Shown piece by piece: positions 47,011-57,514 of a stretch of DNA of 64,000 nt (position 1 is its first letter; the number at the start of each line of letters is the position of its first letter). Origin of the DNA: Legionella rubrilucens (GTDB lineage Bacteria; Pseudomonadota; Gammaproteobacteria; Legionellales; Legionellaceae); contig NZ_LNYT01000022.1 of the NCBI RefSeq assembly GCF_001468125.1, positions 516,698 through 580,697 of the forward strand. The letters run 5' to 3'. The notes beneath the pieces were generated by a model. It was not told the origin of the DNA. It saw nothing but the letters and a program-made list of their open reading frames with translations, and ran no database searches. A program made the position numbers and the translations under genes.

Positions 47011-49878
47011 ATGGGAAAAAAAACAATCTTACGTGTAGAGGATGACATCAAGCTCAGCGAAACGCAGTTAAATAATTTAAAAGAAATAGCAGGCGGGGAT
47101 TTCGATATTCAAGAGGCCTCACTGACAGCCGATTTGCAGCGCAGTTATCAACTTCGCGCCGACTCATTCAAAGAGGCATTTTCTCTGATAGTCAAGTCCG
47201 TTTCCAGACAATCCAAAACATCATTTAACAGCGAATCTTATCTGGATTGGGCTAAAAGCGAGTTCGTTTTTGCAAAGGGCTTATCCAGAGACCAATACGA
47301 AGAAATCCTTAAAAAATACACGCGTAAATTACTTGAGGCGTTGGTCACGCACTGGCTCAGCCATGTCAAGCCGGAACACCGTTGGGAGGAAGCCATTGAA
47401 CTGCTTAACAAAGCGGAACAATACCATCTCATGATGACGGGGCGTCCGGATTTGGCAACGCTGTCCCCCATCAATATTCATGGAGAAGCCCATTTTATTC
47501 TGCAATGGGACACGCAATTACCTCCGCTGACTGACGAGACACGCGAAGAACTTGAAAAAATAAAAGCATCGGTGCTGTCGACTACCCCGGACTGGTTCCG
47601 TGCCTTGCCGGTTCAGCAGCAGGTTTATCTCCATGGTCTGCAACCCACGCCAACCAAACTGGAGATGTTAAAAGGCAGTGTGAATGATTTTACCATACTG
47701 TGGAATGACATTAAAAAAGATAAAAACATTGACAACGAGTTATTGAAAATCAAAAACCAGAGTGAGGTGGTTCCGTCCTGGTTTTCTTCCCTGACTTCCG
47801 CTCGCCGGGAGTTCATCACGGCGGTGCTTCGTTCGTCTTCGAATCCGTCGGCTGATATCAGTCAGGCTTTGAACGGGCTCAATCAGCTGGTTGATGACAT
47901 GCAGACCGGAAAACACGTCAATCCGCATCATTTAACCGACATTGCCGAGCTGCCATTCTGGTATGTTTGTCTGCCGGCCTATGAACAGCAATTATTAAAA
48001 CATGCCTTAAAAAGCAATAAAAATATAGCCGAAGTCACGTCGTTTTTACCCAGCCGTTTGCGAACACTGCCGGGGTTGCCCAATTTTTGTGAGCATCAAT
48101 TCATGATCCTGAATTCGGAAGCCCAGGTCGTTCGAGCCTTTGACGGACGGTATCGCTCAAGCCACGGGGGTTCGCGGGAGGTGAAGGACTATCCTCAACA
48201 AGTCAGCCGGCTGCATACCCAGCGCAACGGGGCAAAAATTCGTGAAGTAACCCTTGGGAAAGGCGGCCACAAAAAAATGCTGCTGCAAACGCTAATCAGC
48301 CCGGTTCCTTTATCGGATGGGTTTATACCGGATCGATATCTCGAAGCGCAGCGTCAAAAAATAGTGTCAACTCTAAGACAGGACAGCAAGGGTAAGGGTA
48401 TTGACATCTTCACTTCCAACCATCCTTTTAATGTCGCCCGCTATGTTTTATGGACCTCTTCAACGGACCCGGAATGCCAGGCACTGCTCGACAGTGCACG
48501 TGAATTGCTAACGTTTTCTCACCTTGAAAAGCGCCTGGGCGAGTTGAAACTTAAGGATAGGGAAGAGCAGGCATTGGCCTCTCTTATCAGGCAGCGTGTC
48601 GCTTTCAGTGAGAGCAATAAAAATTCAAAGGATTACTCCGTGTTGAAGACCCTGGCGTCCAGGTTGGACCTAAGCCAGGTGAATCTTTCCGCTTCGGAGT
48701 GGCAGGACCTGGTTAAACAAGCCGTTGAGGAGAGCAGGGCATTAAAACAGGCGCCAGCGGCTGTTTCAGGTCCGTTGACCCAGGCTGTTCAAGTCAGGCA
48801 GGCCTTGATTAATCTGCTCTACAATGAAAAAAGCAATTTAACCTGGTCAGATTGGCAACCTCTTTTTGCCGCAGAGCTTGATTGGCGCTCTCTGGGCAGT
48901 ACGAACAAAGCGGCTTCCTCCCTGATTGAGGATATAAGCGATCTGGCCCTGTTGGCCAATGAATACGAGGCCGCACTGAAATCCGGTTGGGGTACGGCAA
49001 CCTTTTTCGATTACAATGGCCGTGAACTGTTCTTAAGTTCGCTTGAAAACCTGCTGATGATGAAGATGCAGGGCGTGAGCTATGGATCCTGTGTCAGCGG
49101 AAAAGATCGCAAGGCAATCGAAGCCATTCATACGGATGCAATGTTGTTATACCGCTACATTTACGGTTACTGGCCCAGTTACAATGACACAGGGCTTGAA
49201 CGCAGGCAGTTTGTGGAGCTGGTTGCGAAAATTTATCTTAGCCGGCACCAGCATATGCATGCCGGGCAAAATGCGCCTGGTTCTGAAGGCTTGAAAACGC
49301 CAGATGTTTATTTACCGGCAGATATAGCGCAGGCTATCCGTGAATTGTCGGGACAGCCGGATATTCTGACACGTGATGACTGCCTGGCCAGCAATAACGA
49401 AGTCAAACGGGTGGTTCTGGGCTCAAAACAGCACAGTGATAAGGCAGCCATTGATATTGAAGCGGCAAAAAAACTGTCTGAAAGTGACCGCGTGGCTCTG
49501 TTAAACAAGTTAAAGGCGATAATGGGTCAAAGGAGATTCTGGCACGAGAGGACAACGACGTTGGGTTTGGGGTGGTGGAGCTTGAGTGCACCGACAGGAA
49601 TTAACCAGATCACGCTCATCCTTGACCGGTTTGATCCCAGCCAGCATGTCTCTGCCTCGGAAACGATCCTGGCTGAGATCTATGCAGTGGTCAGGGAAAG
49701 ACCAATGACAAACACCAAACGCGACGAAACAACGCAGAAAGTCTACGCCCTGCTCCGCGAACTCTGTGTGAGTAAATCCCCTCAGTCGATTATTGATTTG
49801 TCGCTGGCTAAGCTGGATTCCATCAAGGAGGAATCCTTCTCGAAGAGCAGCGACGCCACGACTGGAGTAAAATTATAG
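47011..49878 (+). CDS. Large protein with CX5R phosphatase-like motif; effector candidate
   Basis: 955 residues, no signal peptide or membrane segment, mostly helical. No overall family recognised. At Cys694-Arg700 lies CVSGKDR, followed by KAIEAIHTDAM; the CX5R form with S-G-K-D-R matches the active site of the phosphoinositide phosphatases SopB/IpgD (CKSGKDR) and of Legionella SidF/SidP type. The residue after Arg is Lys instead of the usual Thr. The last 30 residues are rich in Ser, Thr and Glu (SIKEESFSKSSD), as in Dot/Icm export signals. It lies between core genes, single, with its own leader. Function inferred; export unproven. Confidence 0.7.
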   Translation: MGKKTILRVEDDIKLSETQLNNLKEIAGGDFDIQEASLTADLQRSYQLRADSFKEAFSLIVKSVSRQSKTSFNSESYLDWAKSEFVFAKGLSRDQYEEILKKYTRKLLEALVTHWLSHVKPEHRWEEAIELLNKAEQYHLMMTGRPDLATLSPINIHGEAHFILQWDTQLPPLTDETREELEKIKASVLSTTPDWFRALPVQQQVYLHGLQPTPTKLEMLKGSVNDFTILWNDIKKDKNIDNELLKIKNQSEVVPSWFSSLTSARREFITAVLRSSSNPSADISQALNGLNQLVDDMQTGKHVNPHHLTDIAELPFWYVCLPAYEQQLLKHALKSNKNIAEVTSFLPSRLRTLPGLPNFCEHQFMILNSEAQVVRAFDGRYRSSHGGSREVKDYPQQVSRLHTQRNGAKIREVTLGKGGHKKMLLQTLISPVPLSDGFIPDRYLEAQRQKIVSTLRQDSKGKGIDIFTSNHPFNVARYVLWTSSTDPECQALLDSARELLTFSHLEKRLGELKLKDREEQALASLIRQRVAFSESNKNSKDYSVLKTLASRLDLSQVNLSASEWQDLVKQAVEESRALKQAPAAVSGPLTQAVQVRQALINLLYNEKSNLTWSDWQPLFAAELDWRSLGSTNKAASSLIEDISDLALLANEYEAALKSGWGTATFFDYNGRELFLSSLENLLMMKMQGVSYGSCVSGKDRKAIEAIHTDAMLLYRYIYGYWPSYNDTGLERRQFVELVAKIYLSRHQHMHAGQNAPGSEGLKTPDVYLPADIAQAIRELSGQPDILTRDDCLASNNEVKRVVLGSKQHSDKAAIDIEAAKKLSESDRVALLNKLKAIMGQRRFWHERTTTLGLGWWSLSAPTGINQITLILDRFDPSQHVSASETILAEIYAVVRERPMTNTKRDETTQKVYALLRELCVSKSPQSIIDLSLAKLDSIKEESFSKSSDATTGVKL

Positions 49879-49920
49879 GCACGTGATTCTGACTTCAGCG
49901 CGTGGCTGAAGTCAGAGTCA

Positions 49921-50652
49921 TCAGAGGATGTGTTCGAGGCCATAGTACAGGCCATCGAGCTGCTGGACTTTTTGACAACAGTGCACGATACCTGGCATAA
50001 AACAGGCGCGATCAATGCTGTCATGGGTGATGGACAAGGTTTCGCCCAGGGAACCAAAAACCACCTGCTGGCGAGCAATGACGCCAGGCAGCCTGAGTGA
50101 ATGGATGCGGACATCCTGATGTTGACAACCGCGGGCACCAGCAAGCAGTTCATGGGTGGCCGGAGGTTCAACACCAGCCTCACGGGCTTTAGCGATCATT
50201 TCCGCTGTTTTTAAGGCGGTACCTGAAGGCGCATCGTATTTTTGCGGGTGGTGCGCTTCAATGATTTCAACATCGGCCAGGTAACGCGCCGCTTCGGCCG
50301 CAAAACGCATCATCAGGACAGCACTGATAGAGAAATTGGGCGCGATAATGCCGCCCAGCTTTCGGGCATGGCAGAGTTCAGTCAAGGCTGCAATTTGGTT
50401 ATCCAGTAAACCCGACGTACCAATGACTGGATGTGCCCCGCTTTCAATGATTGCCAGACTGTTTTCAAACACACTGTCGGCGCGGGTCAAATCAACCACA
50501 ATGGCGGCCTGTTTTTCAACAATGGCGCGGCGCAGATCATCCTTGCGCGTCAGTGCCCCCACCAGTTCAAAATCAGGGTGCTGCCGAATGGTTTCGCAGG
50601 CCAGGCTGCCCATTTTGCCCAGGGCGCCGTTTACAATAACGCGAGCCGTCAT
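49921..50652 (-). CDS. dapB: 4-hydroxy-tetrahydrodipicolinate reductase
   Basis: 243 residues, a step of lysine and diaminopimelate synthesis. NAD(P)-binding VNGALGKMGSLA at the N-terminus, and the catalytic block EAHHPQKYDAPSGTA with the acid/base His and Lys. Slightly short for the family (about 270) but complete. Single gene convergent with the large CX5R protein. Confidence 0.95.
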   Translation of the reverse strand: MTARVIVNGALGKMGSLACETIRQHPDFELVGALTRKDDLRRAIVEKQAAIVVDLTRADSVFENSLAIIESGAHPVIGTSGLLDNQIAALTELCHARKLGGIIAPNFSISAVLMMRFAAEAARYLADVEIIEAHHPQKYDAPSGTALKTAEMIAKAREAGVEPPATHELLAGARGCQHQDVRIHSLRLPGVIARQQVVFGSLGETLSITHDSIDRACFMPGIVHCCQKVQQLDGLYYGLEHIL

Positions 50653-50688
50653 GTGTTTCTCCGTGGAAATATTAAGAAGGGTATACGA

Positions 50689-50877
50689 TCAGCGGGCAGA
50701 AGGCGTCTTTTTTTCAGATTCGTTAAGAACACGCATCGCCCACAGGCCGGCCGGTATCCAGCCAATGATAGAGGCCTGCATAATCAGAGCCATAACGGCA
50801 CCACCCGGGTTATCCTTAATCAGCAGAACAAGCCATGGAAAAGCCATTGATAAAAAGAAAAAAAACAGTCGTTTCAT
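50689..50877 (-). CDS. YqaE/Pmp3-family small membrane protein
   Basis: 62 residues from ATG 50877; the longer frame to 50916 adds a non-family leader. Two membrane segments with FPWLVLLIKDNPGGAV between them and GWIPAGLWAMRVL at the end of the second match the Pmp3 proteolipid pattern. Such proteins affect membrane potential in yeast and plants; the bacterial role is not known. It lies 36 bases upstream of dapB. Confidence 0.75.
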   Translation of the reverse strand: MKRLFFFFLSMAFPWLVLLIKDNPGGAVMALIMQASIIGWIPAGLWAMRVLNESEKKTPSAR

Positions 50878-51119
50878 CGAATAGTACTCTGTAGCAAAGA
50901 TAAATAAAGTATACACTGATCAAATTTCATTTGGCGAATCCTTAAGGAAGCAGGGCAATGTCTTGCAATTGACCGCCAAACATTGTACATTGCATGCGCA
51001 TTTTGCAATGAACGTGGTATTCAATTGGTTTTGCAATAGGCCACTCGCAACTTCAATACAGTCTCTCGACAAACAGGCGACATTGTTCCTATTGTTCGAT
51101 TATTCAACAAGGTTTTAGC

Positions 51120-51794
51120 ATGAGAAGGCAAGCACTTCATCCTCTTACAGCAGTAATTAACAAATCTCAAAAAAACCATTCCAAACGGGCCCGGCATGAG
51201 GCATTGAACTGGCTGGCGAAAAAATTCCCGGAGGTCTTCGATAACAGCCAGCGTATTCAACCGCTGAAGACCGGCATTATGGACGACATTCTTGCCTTTG
51301 CTGAGGAAGCGGCTGAAGCCGGTTTATCCAAAAGCAAGTTGCGTGAAGCCGTGGTTATTTTTACCCGCCGCCTCGATTACCTGGCCTGCCTGAAAGCCCG
51401 GGAAATGCGTGTTGATTTGCAGGGTAATCCCGTGTCGGTTGTTACAGAAGACGAAGCAGAGCGTGCAGCGGCTAAAATCAAGCGGCGAATTGAAAAGGGG
51501 CTTAAAAATGCGCGCAACCCGGCGGAAGCCAAAGCAGCACCCGCCACACCGGTGAAAAGCGATGCTCAGTATCCGTACCCTCAAAACGCCACCGATTATG
51601 CGTCACAATATGCCGAGCGTCTATCCGCCTACAGTGCATCGGGTCCTGAGGCCGTGATGCAAACCAACCGGAGTGCGGCCGTGATTGTCAAACACCGCAA
51701 TGTCAAAAAAACCTATGACCCCGAGGCCGTTGCCCGCCTGAAAGAAAAACTGGGTTTATCGCGTCGCGAAGAAGAGAAAGAGTCCGCCAATTAG
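51120..51794 (+). CDS. rocC: ProQ/FinO-family RNA chaperone (RocC-like)
   Basis: 224 residues. A ProQ/FinO domain at about 20-115 (ALNWLAKKFPEVF, PLKTGIMDDILA, LREAVVIFTRRLDYLACL), then a basic, low-complexity linker and a short conserved tail (RLKEKLGLSRREE). RocC of L. pneumophila is a ProQ-family protein that, with the sRNA RocR, represses competence genes. Its position beside the tkt-gap-pgk-pyk operon fits my recollection of the L. pneumophila locus, but orthology is inferred. The leader has three TTGCAAT repeats. Confidence 0.82.
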   Translation: MRRQALHPLTAVINKSQKNHSKRARHEALNWLAKKFPEVFDNSQRIQPLKTGIMDDILAFAEEAAEAGLSKSKLREAVVIFTRRLDYLACLKAREMRVDLQGNPVSVVTEDEAERAAAKIKRRIEKGLKNARNPAEAKAAPATPVKSDAQYPYPQNATDYASQYAERLSAYSASGPEAVMQTNRSAAVIVKHRNVKKTYDPEAVARLKEKLGLSRREEEKESAN

Positions 51795-51836
51795 CGGCCT
51801 GCAGGCTTTAGGAGGAGCCGATTCGGGCGGCTTCTG

Positions 51837-52574
51837 TTATTTAAAGCGCAAGGTATTGAAGAGACATCGTGCCCCTAAATAAACACGGTGCGATGCTGAC
51901 AGCAGGGGTTTATTGTCAGGCCAGAATTCCTCGGCATTGATGCGGTAGATAAGGCCATGAACATTGTGCCAGTTCCAATTGGATGCAGAGCCGATGCGCA
52001 TGCGGTAAGGGTAATGACTTTTAACATGACGGTTGACGCGGCTATTCATGCTGCCGTAAGGGTAGATGAAGGTGTCGGGTGTGTAACCGGTTTGTTGCTG
52101 AAGCCGGTGTTTGGCGGCAACCACCTCGGTCTCAAGGCAGACGTCTTCGGCTGTCAAATGCTGATGGGTCATGCCGTGGACCGCCGGAATAACCAGGCCG
52201 GAGGAAACCATCTCGTTAATTTCTTTCCAGGTACATAAGGTGGCATGGCTTTGATAAGACGCCATGGCTTTTGCATAAGGCACGCCAAGACGGGTTGTGT
52301 CATCGAGTGTCGTGTCTTCCAGAATAAGGCCTACCGGAATAGCCAGCACCGCTTTGATTTGGTACTGCTTCAGCAGAGGGAACACCTCATGGTAAAAATC
52401 ATAATAGGCATCGTCAAAAGTCAGACACAGGTTTACTCGCTGCCTGTCCAGAGGCTCTCCGGGAATCACAAACGGGTATTGTCCGGCCAATTGCTTTAAA
52501 TGCTGCTGGAAAGCCAGGACGCCGCCTGGCAGCGAAGGATTTGAAACACGATGGTACATTAAAACAACTAGCAT
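51837..52574 (-). CDS. Polysaccharide deacetylase family protein
   Basis: 245 residues, NodB-type fold. Motif 1 is TFDDAYYDF (the two Asp for metal and catalysis) and the motif 2 region has HGMTHQHL with its two His. IYPYGS is motif 3. No signal peptide; cytoplasmic or peripheral. Its start overlaps the O-antigen ligase-like gene by seven bases, so the two are co-transcribed and probably modify the same surface glycan. Confidence 0.87.
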   Translation of the reverse strand: MLVVLMYHRVSNPSLPGGVLAFQQHLKQLAGQYPFVIPGEPLDRQRVNLCLTFDDAYYDFYHEVFPLLKQYQIKAVLAIPVGLILEDTTLDDTTRLGVPYAKAMASYQSHATLCTWKEINEMVSSGLVIPAVHGMTHQHLTAEDVCLETEVVAAKHRLQQQTGYTPDTFIYPYGSMNSRVNRHVKSHYPYRMRIGSASNWNWHNVHGLIYRINAEEFWPDNKPLLSASHRVYLGARCLFNTLRFK

Positions 52575-53803
52575 GCCATACTACCTGAAACAACGGAATT
52601 TTCGCGTGGAGAAGGTTTTTTTTCCAGAGACTCGCCCAAGGCAATGGCGGCAAAAAACACCAAAAAATCCCCTGTATTGGAAAATAACAGGAAAGAGTCC
52701 GACAGGTTGGCGACGATGAAACTGCAAAGCAAGGCAATCATCATCGGCCGCATGTCCTTTAAGCCTTGGCTGGCGTGGAAAAAGGCTAAGAAAAAGTAAA
52801 ATAACACGGCAAGGCCGATGATGCCGTATTCAGCCGCCATCAGCCAATACTGGTTATGCGGATCCAGCAGGTTTTTCCCCCAGGCAGGAATAGGCTGCTC
52901 CTGTCGGTAACTGTATGTAAACCCGGCTGTTCCTGTGCCCCAGATCGGATGAGCTAAAAATAGTTTTTTGGCATACTGGTGAAATTGAAGCCTGAAACCG
53001 ACGGAGGTATTCTTATTATTCCCTTCCTGGTAATTCTGCACATCATGAACTATGGCTTTAAAGCCCGTGTTAAGCGCCATGCTGTGGTAGGCTACCAGCA
53101 GTGCGAAAGGTAAAATAATGATCAAATACAAAGGTATTTTACGTGCCGGGATGCTTTGCCATAAAAACAGGATCAACAAGACGGAATAAATCACATAACC
53201 TGTACGGCCGGTATTAATAAACAGCGTTTGATAACTGAACAGCAGGGCAAGCAGGGTGTAACTTAAACGCAGTGCGGTGTTGTTATGGTTCAAGGCCAGA
53301 TTTGCACTTAAAAAAGCGGCAAAGGCCATGTAAAACCCCGTCACAATGTGGTTATGAAACACAGCTCCGGGATCATTGACCGGATTCATGGTGATCCAGC
53401 CCAGGGCTTTGAAAAAGGAAATTAACAAGGTCAGGGTCATGGCTGCAAGAAAGGCGTGAATCGCGAGCCAACGAAGGCGCTCATTCTGAAAAGCAAGGGC
53501 AATGAGGGGGATAAATAAAAATTTCGAATACTTGTTGATGAAAATCAGTTTGCTTTTCAGGTCAGCAATGCCGGTCAACGCGCCAAGAAGGACTAAGGCA
53601 AATAAGAGGATAATGCCATAAAACCAGGGTTCGCGGACGACTTTGGTCAGTTGCCGGCGTAAATCGGGGCTTAACAGGGACGTAATAAGGCCGCTGATTA
53701 ACGCGATGGATTTTAAGGTCATGCTGAGCGGCAGGGTAAAAATACTCAAGACAAACAAAAACGCAGCAATACCTTGCAAATGAGCTTGTTTGAAATTGAA
53801 CAC
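52568..53803 (-). CDS. O-antigen ligase/polymerase (Wzy/WaaL-like) family protein
   Basis: 411 residues with about eleven to twelve membrane segments and one large periplasmic loop around residues 240-300 that holds LAHPIWGTGTAGF and DPHNQYW, the family's conserved features. It attaches or polymerises O-antigen units in the inner membrane. It precedes the deacetylase in a two-gene unit next to pyk. Confidence 0.85.
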   Translation of the reverse strand: MFNFKQAHLQGIAAFLFVLSIFTLPLSMTLKSIALISGLITSLLSPDLRRQLTKVVREPWFYGIILLFALVLLGALTGIADLKSKLIFINKYSKFLFIPLIALAFQNERLRWLAIHAFLAAMTLTLLISFFKALGWITMNPVNDPGAVFHNHIVTGFYMAFAAFLSANLALNHNNTALRLSYTLLALLFSYQTLFINTGRTGYVIYSVLLILFLWQSIPARKIPLYLIIILPFALLVAYHSMALNTGFKAIVHDVQNYQEGNNKNTSVGFRLQFHQYAKKLFLAHPIWGTGTAGFTYSYRQEQPIPAWGKNLLDPHNQYWLMAAEYGIIGLAVLFYFFLAFFHASQGLKDMRPMMIALLCSFIVANLSDSFLLFSNTGDFLVFFAAIALGESLEKKPSPRENSVVSGSMAC

Positions 53804-53896
53804 ACACCACCTTTAACTGTTCATGCTAATCGAAGCGGGATCATACCATAGCTCCGATTAGCAAAGCGAATATGCCTGTTTAGGCATGAATGCGCA

Positions 53897-55315
53897 TTAT
53901 AACTGCACAATTTCCATGCAGTTAGTTCCTCCCGCTTTTCCGATGGTACTGCCGCGGGTCAACAACACATACCCCTGGGCTTTAAGCAGTGATTTGTGCT
54001 TTAGCTGATTGACGACCCAGGCATTCACTTCCTGGACAGGGATGTTGTGATAAGGCAGAAGGATGGGGAAGACGTTATTCACCAGGCACAGTTTACCCAC
54101 GGTGCGTTCATTGGCTGTGACCGCATAAATCGGTACATTGCTGAATTGACGCGACATCCAGATGGCGCTGGCACCGGATTCCGTCATGGCAATAATCGCT
54201 TTAATGGGGAAGTGATTGGCGGCATGCATGGTTGCCATGGCAATGGCCTGATCGGCGCGGTGATAATGGCAGGTTTCCTTGTCCGCCGTGTACAAAAACG
54301 ACGTGTGCTTTTCCGAGCTTAGACAGATTTTTTCCATCATGGTGACCACTTTGACAGGGAATTTGCCAGTTGCCGTTTCCGCAGACAACATGACGGCATC
54401 GGTGCCATCGAGGATGGCATTGGCCACATCCGAGACTTCCGCACGGGTCGGCTGCGGGTGGGTGATCATGGATTCCATCATTTGTGTGGCGGTAATGACC
54501 ACTTTATCGAGCCGTCTGGCCTGTTCAATGATGCGCTTCTGAATGGCTGGCACTTCAGCAGCCCCCACTTCCACGCCCAAATCGCCGCGTGCGACCATGA
54601 CGGCATCCGCCGCATTGATAATTTCAGTGAGATTATGCAAGGCTTCGGTACGTTCAATTTTGGCGATGATGGGGACATCCGGTGCGCCAAAGTCGGCCAA
54701 TAACTGCCGGGCTTCCTGAATGTCATGCCTGTCTTTGACAAACGACAGCGTCAGGTAGTCGATATCAATACTGACAGCAATACGCATGTCGTCGCGATCC
54801 TTGTCCGTTAAGGCTTTGGCGGCCAGACCGCCGCCACGACGGTTTAAACCCTTGTTGTTTTTAAGCACACCGCCTTCCAGCACGTCGCAAACGATTTGCG
54901 GAGGAGCGACCGACGTGACTTTGAGTTCGATCATGCCGTCATCCAGCAGCAGTAAATCGCCAGGCTTCACTTCATAACAGAGGTTTTCATAGGCGACGCT
55001 GACCCATTGTTCATTGCCGAGGTTTTTATTGGCGCAGTCTAAAATGAACGATTGGCCATTGACTAAGGTAATGTGATTGTGTTCAAAACGGCCGATGCGA
55101 AGCTTGGGACCCTGCAGATCAGCCATGACAGCAAGGGGACGCTCCAGTTCAGATGCAATGGCTTTGGCTTGTTTGATGGTCTCAAGCACGGTTTTGTCGG
55201 CGTGAGAAAAATTCACGCGGAAAACATCGACCCCTGCGGCAATGATGGCGCGCAGGGTGTCAGGTTGACTGCAGGCAGGGCCTAAGGTGGCAACAATTTT
55301 AGTTCGACGTTTCAT
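53897..55315 (-). CDS. pyk: Pyruvate kinase
   Basis: About 472 residues from ATG 55315 (MKRRTK); the frame starts two codons earlier. Last glycolytic step. [11 protein letters not shown] at the start, the catalytic Lys in [22 protein letters not shown] and [10 protein letters not shown] are the hallmarks. Last gene of tkt-gap-pgk-pyk; it overlaps the pgk end. Confidence 0.97.
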   Translation of the reverse strand: MKRRTKIVATLGPACSQPDTLRAIIAAGVDVFRVNFSHADKTVLETIKQAKAIASELERPLAVMADLQGPKLRIGRFEHNHITLVNGQSFILDCANKNLGNEQWVSVAYENLCYEVKPGDLLLLDDGMIELKVTSVAPPQIVCDVLEGGVLKNNKGLNRRGGGLAAKALTDKDRDDMRIAVSIDIDYLTLSFVKDRHDIQEARQLLADFGAPDVPIIAKIERTEALHNLTEIINAADAVMVARGDLGVEVGAAEVPAIQKRIIEQARRLDKVVITATQMMESMITHPQPTRAEVSDVANAILDGTDAVMLSAETATGKFPVKVVTMMEKICLSSEKHTSFLYTADKETCHYHRADQAIAMATMHAANHFPIKAIIAMTESGASAIWMSRQFSNVPIYAVTANERTVGKLCLVNNVFPILLPYHNIPVQEVNAWVVNQLKHKSLLKAQGYVLLTRGSTIGKAGGTNCMEIVQL

Positions 55316-56489
55316 GGGCACGCTCTTCCAGAATAGCTACGGCAGGTAAGGTTTTGCCTTCGAGATACTCCAGAAAAGCTCCACCTCCTGTGGATATGTA
55401 GGAAATCTGCTCATTGAGATCATACAAATCAATGGCAGCAAGGGTATCGCCGCCGCCGGCAATGGAAAAGGCGTTGCTGTCGGCGATGGCGATGGCAACG
55501 GCCCGGGTTCCATAAGCAAACTGCGGAAATTCAAAAACGCCGAGAGGTCCATTCCAGATAATGGTCTCTGCTTCCTCAATGATATCGACATAATGGCTGA
55601 TGGTGTCCGGACCAATGTCCATGATCATGTCATCAGCCGCAACGCCGTTTAAGGATTTGTTGAATGCCGGGCAATTGTCACTGAATGACTTGCCTACCAC
55701 GACATCCGTCGGCAGGGGAATGTTGCAGCCTTTGGCTTCCGCCAGGGCTAAGACGGTACGTGCTTCATCCAGAAGGGATTCTTCATACAGGGACATGCCT
55801 ATTTCATGACCCTGCGCTTTTAAAAAGGTATTGACGAGGCCGCCGCCCAAAATCAGATGATCGACTAAGCCCACCAATTCACGGAGCAGGGACAGTTTGG
55901 TCGATACCTTGGAGCCGCCAACGATGGCCACGATGGGTTTTTTGGGATCTTTAAGCACATGTTCCAATGCTTCAAGTTCACTCACCAGCAGGGGACCGGC
56001 AGCCGCCACGGGGGCGTATTGCGCTACGCCATACGTCGATGCGTGCGCACGGTGCGCTGTGCCAAAGGCGTCCATGATAAAAATATCGCACAAGGCGGCG
56101 AGCTTTTTAGCCAGCACGTGATCATAGCCTGTCTCACCGACATTGAAACGGACATTCTCGCAGATCACCAGTTCACCCGGCTTTACCTCCACCCCGTTGA
56201 GGTAGTCACTGAAAAAGCGGACAGGGTAATCAAGATGTTGACCCAGGTAGTGTGCGACGGGCTCCAATGAAAAACGTTTGTCAAATTTTCCTTCGTCCGG
56301 CCGTCCCAGATGGGACAGGACAATGACGGCAGCGCCCGCTTCCAGGGCGGCTTTGAGGGTAGGCAAAGCGGCTTGCAGGCGTTGATCGCTGGTAATCAGT
56401 CCATCTTTAATGGGAACGTTTAAATCTTCGCGTATTAATACCCGTTTTCCGCGCAGATCCAAATCACTCATCTTGATTAAATTCATCAT
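55299..56489 (-). CDS. pgk: Phosphoglycerate kinase
   Basis: 396 residues. [21 protein letters not shown] and the C-terminal GGGDTLAAI phosphate loop are present. It starts at ATG 56489 or the adjacent 56486, with AAGGA four to seven bases upstream. It begins seven bases after the gap stop. Confidence 0.97.
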   Translation of the reverse strand: MMNLIKMSDLDLRGKRVLIREDLNVPIKDGLITSDQRLQAALPTLKAALEAGAAVIVLSHLGRPDEGKFDKRFSLEPVAHYLGQHLDYPVRFFSDYLNGVEVKPGELVICENVRFNVGETGYDHVLAKKLAALCDIFIMDAFGTAHRAHASTYGVAQYAPVAAAGPLLVSELEALEHVLKDPKKPIVAIVGGSKVSTKLSLLRELVGLVDHLILGGGLVNTFLKAQGHEIGMSLYEESLLDEARTVLALAEAKGCNIPLPTDVVVGKSFSDNCPAFNKSLNGVAADDMIMDIGPDTISHYVDIIEEAETIIWNGPLGVFEFPQFAYGTRAVAIAIADSNAFSIAGGGDTLAAIDLYDLNEQISYISTGGGAFLEYLEGKTLPAVAILEERAHETSN

Positions 56490-56496
56490 CCTGTCC

Positions 56497-57489
56497 TTAA
56501 CGATTCATCATGCAACTGGCGGTATCGAGCATGCGGTTAGAGAAGCCCCATTCGTTGTCATACCAGGCCACCACTTTCACCAGGTTACCTAAAACTTTGG
56601 TCTGGGTGGTATCAAACACGGCAGAGGCCGGGTAATGATTGAAATCGCAAGACACCAGCGGGTCATCGCTGATGTGCAGGATGTCGCTTTTGGCTCGGCG
56701 CATGATGTCATTGACTTCGCTCACCGAGGTTTCACGTAACGGGGTGAAGGTAAAATCAATCACGGACACATTCAGGGTCGGAACCCGCATGGCGAAGCCA
56801 TCCAGTTTGCCAGCCAGTTCCGGCAATACCAGGCCCACGGCTGCGGCAGCGCCGGTTTTGGTCGGGATGATGGATTGGGTGGCAGAGCGGGCGCGGCGCA
56901 GATCGTTGTGACTGCCGTCTAACAGCATCTGATCCTTGGTATAGGCATGCACGGTGTTCAGCAGACCATGATCGATACCGATGGCGTCGTGCAGCGGCTT
57001 GACCACGGGGGCCAGGCAGTTGGTGGTGCAGGAGGCATTGGATACGATAATGTCAGTGGCCTGCAATGTCTGGTGGTTAACGCCGTAAACAATCGTGGCG
57101 TCGGCGTTTTTACCCGGGGCAGAAATCAATACTTTCTTGGCGCCGGCGGCAATATGCTGCATGGCAGCATCACGGTTAGTGAAGTGACCGGTGCACTCCA
57201 GCACGATGTCCACGTTCAATTCTTTCCAGGGTAAGGCTTTGGGATCGCGCTCGGCAATCACGCGAATCGGGTGGCCGTCAATCAGCAGTCTGTCACCTTC
57301 GACACGGACTTCGCTGGCAAAGCGGCCATGCGTGGAGTCAAAACGGGTCAGATGGGCTGTGGTTTCAATCCCTGACAAATCATTGATGGCCACGACATCA
57401 AATTCATTTTGACGGCCATACTCATAAATGGCTCGTAACACACAACGGCCAATACGCCCATAACCATTGATAGCAATTTTTATCGTCAT
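56497..57489 (-). CDS. gap: Glyceraldehyde-3-phosphate dehydrogenase
   Basis: 330 residues. NAD motif [17 protein letters not shown], catalytic Cys in [12 protein letters not shown], and [14 protein letters not shown] near the end. The Asp at the end of the second strand (AINDLSG) indicates NAD preference. 25 bases after tkt. Confidence 0.97.
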   Translation of the reverse strand: MTIKIAINGYGRIGRCVLRAIYEYGRQNEFDVVAINDLSGIETTAHLTRFDSTHGRFASEVRVEGDRLLIDGHPIRVIAERDPKALPWKELNVDIVLECTGHFTNRDAAMQHIAAGAKKVLISAPGKNADATIVYGVNHQTLQATDIIVSNASCTTNCLAPVVKPLHDAIGIDHGLLNTVHAYTKDQMLLDGSHNDLRRARSATQSIIPTKTGAAAAVGLVLPELAGKLDGFAMRVPTLNVSVIDFTFTPLRETSVSEVNDIMRRAKSDILHISDDPLVSCDFNHYPASAVFDTTQTKVLGNLVKVVAWYDNEWGFSNRMLDTASCMMNR

Positions 57490-57514
57490 TTTACTTCTCC
57501 AAAATACTGGCGAC

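Noticed and set aside
51021..51260. 79-codon minus-strand ORF over the start of the rocC-like gene
   Set aside because: It is antisense to the ProQ coding region and has no family or ribosome-binding site.
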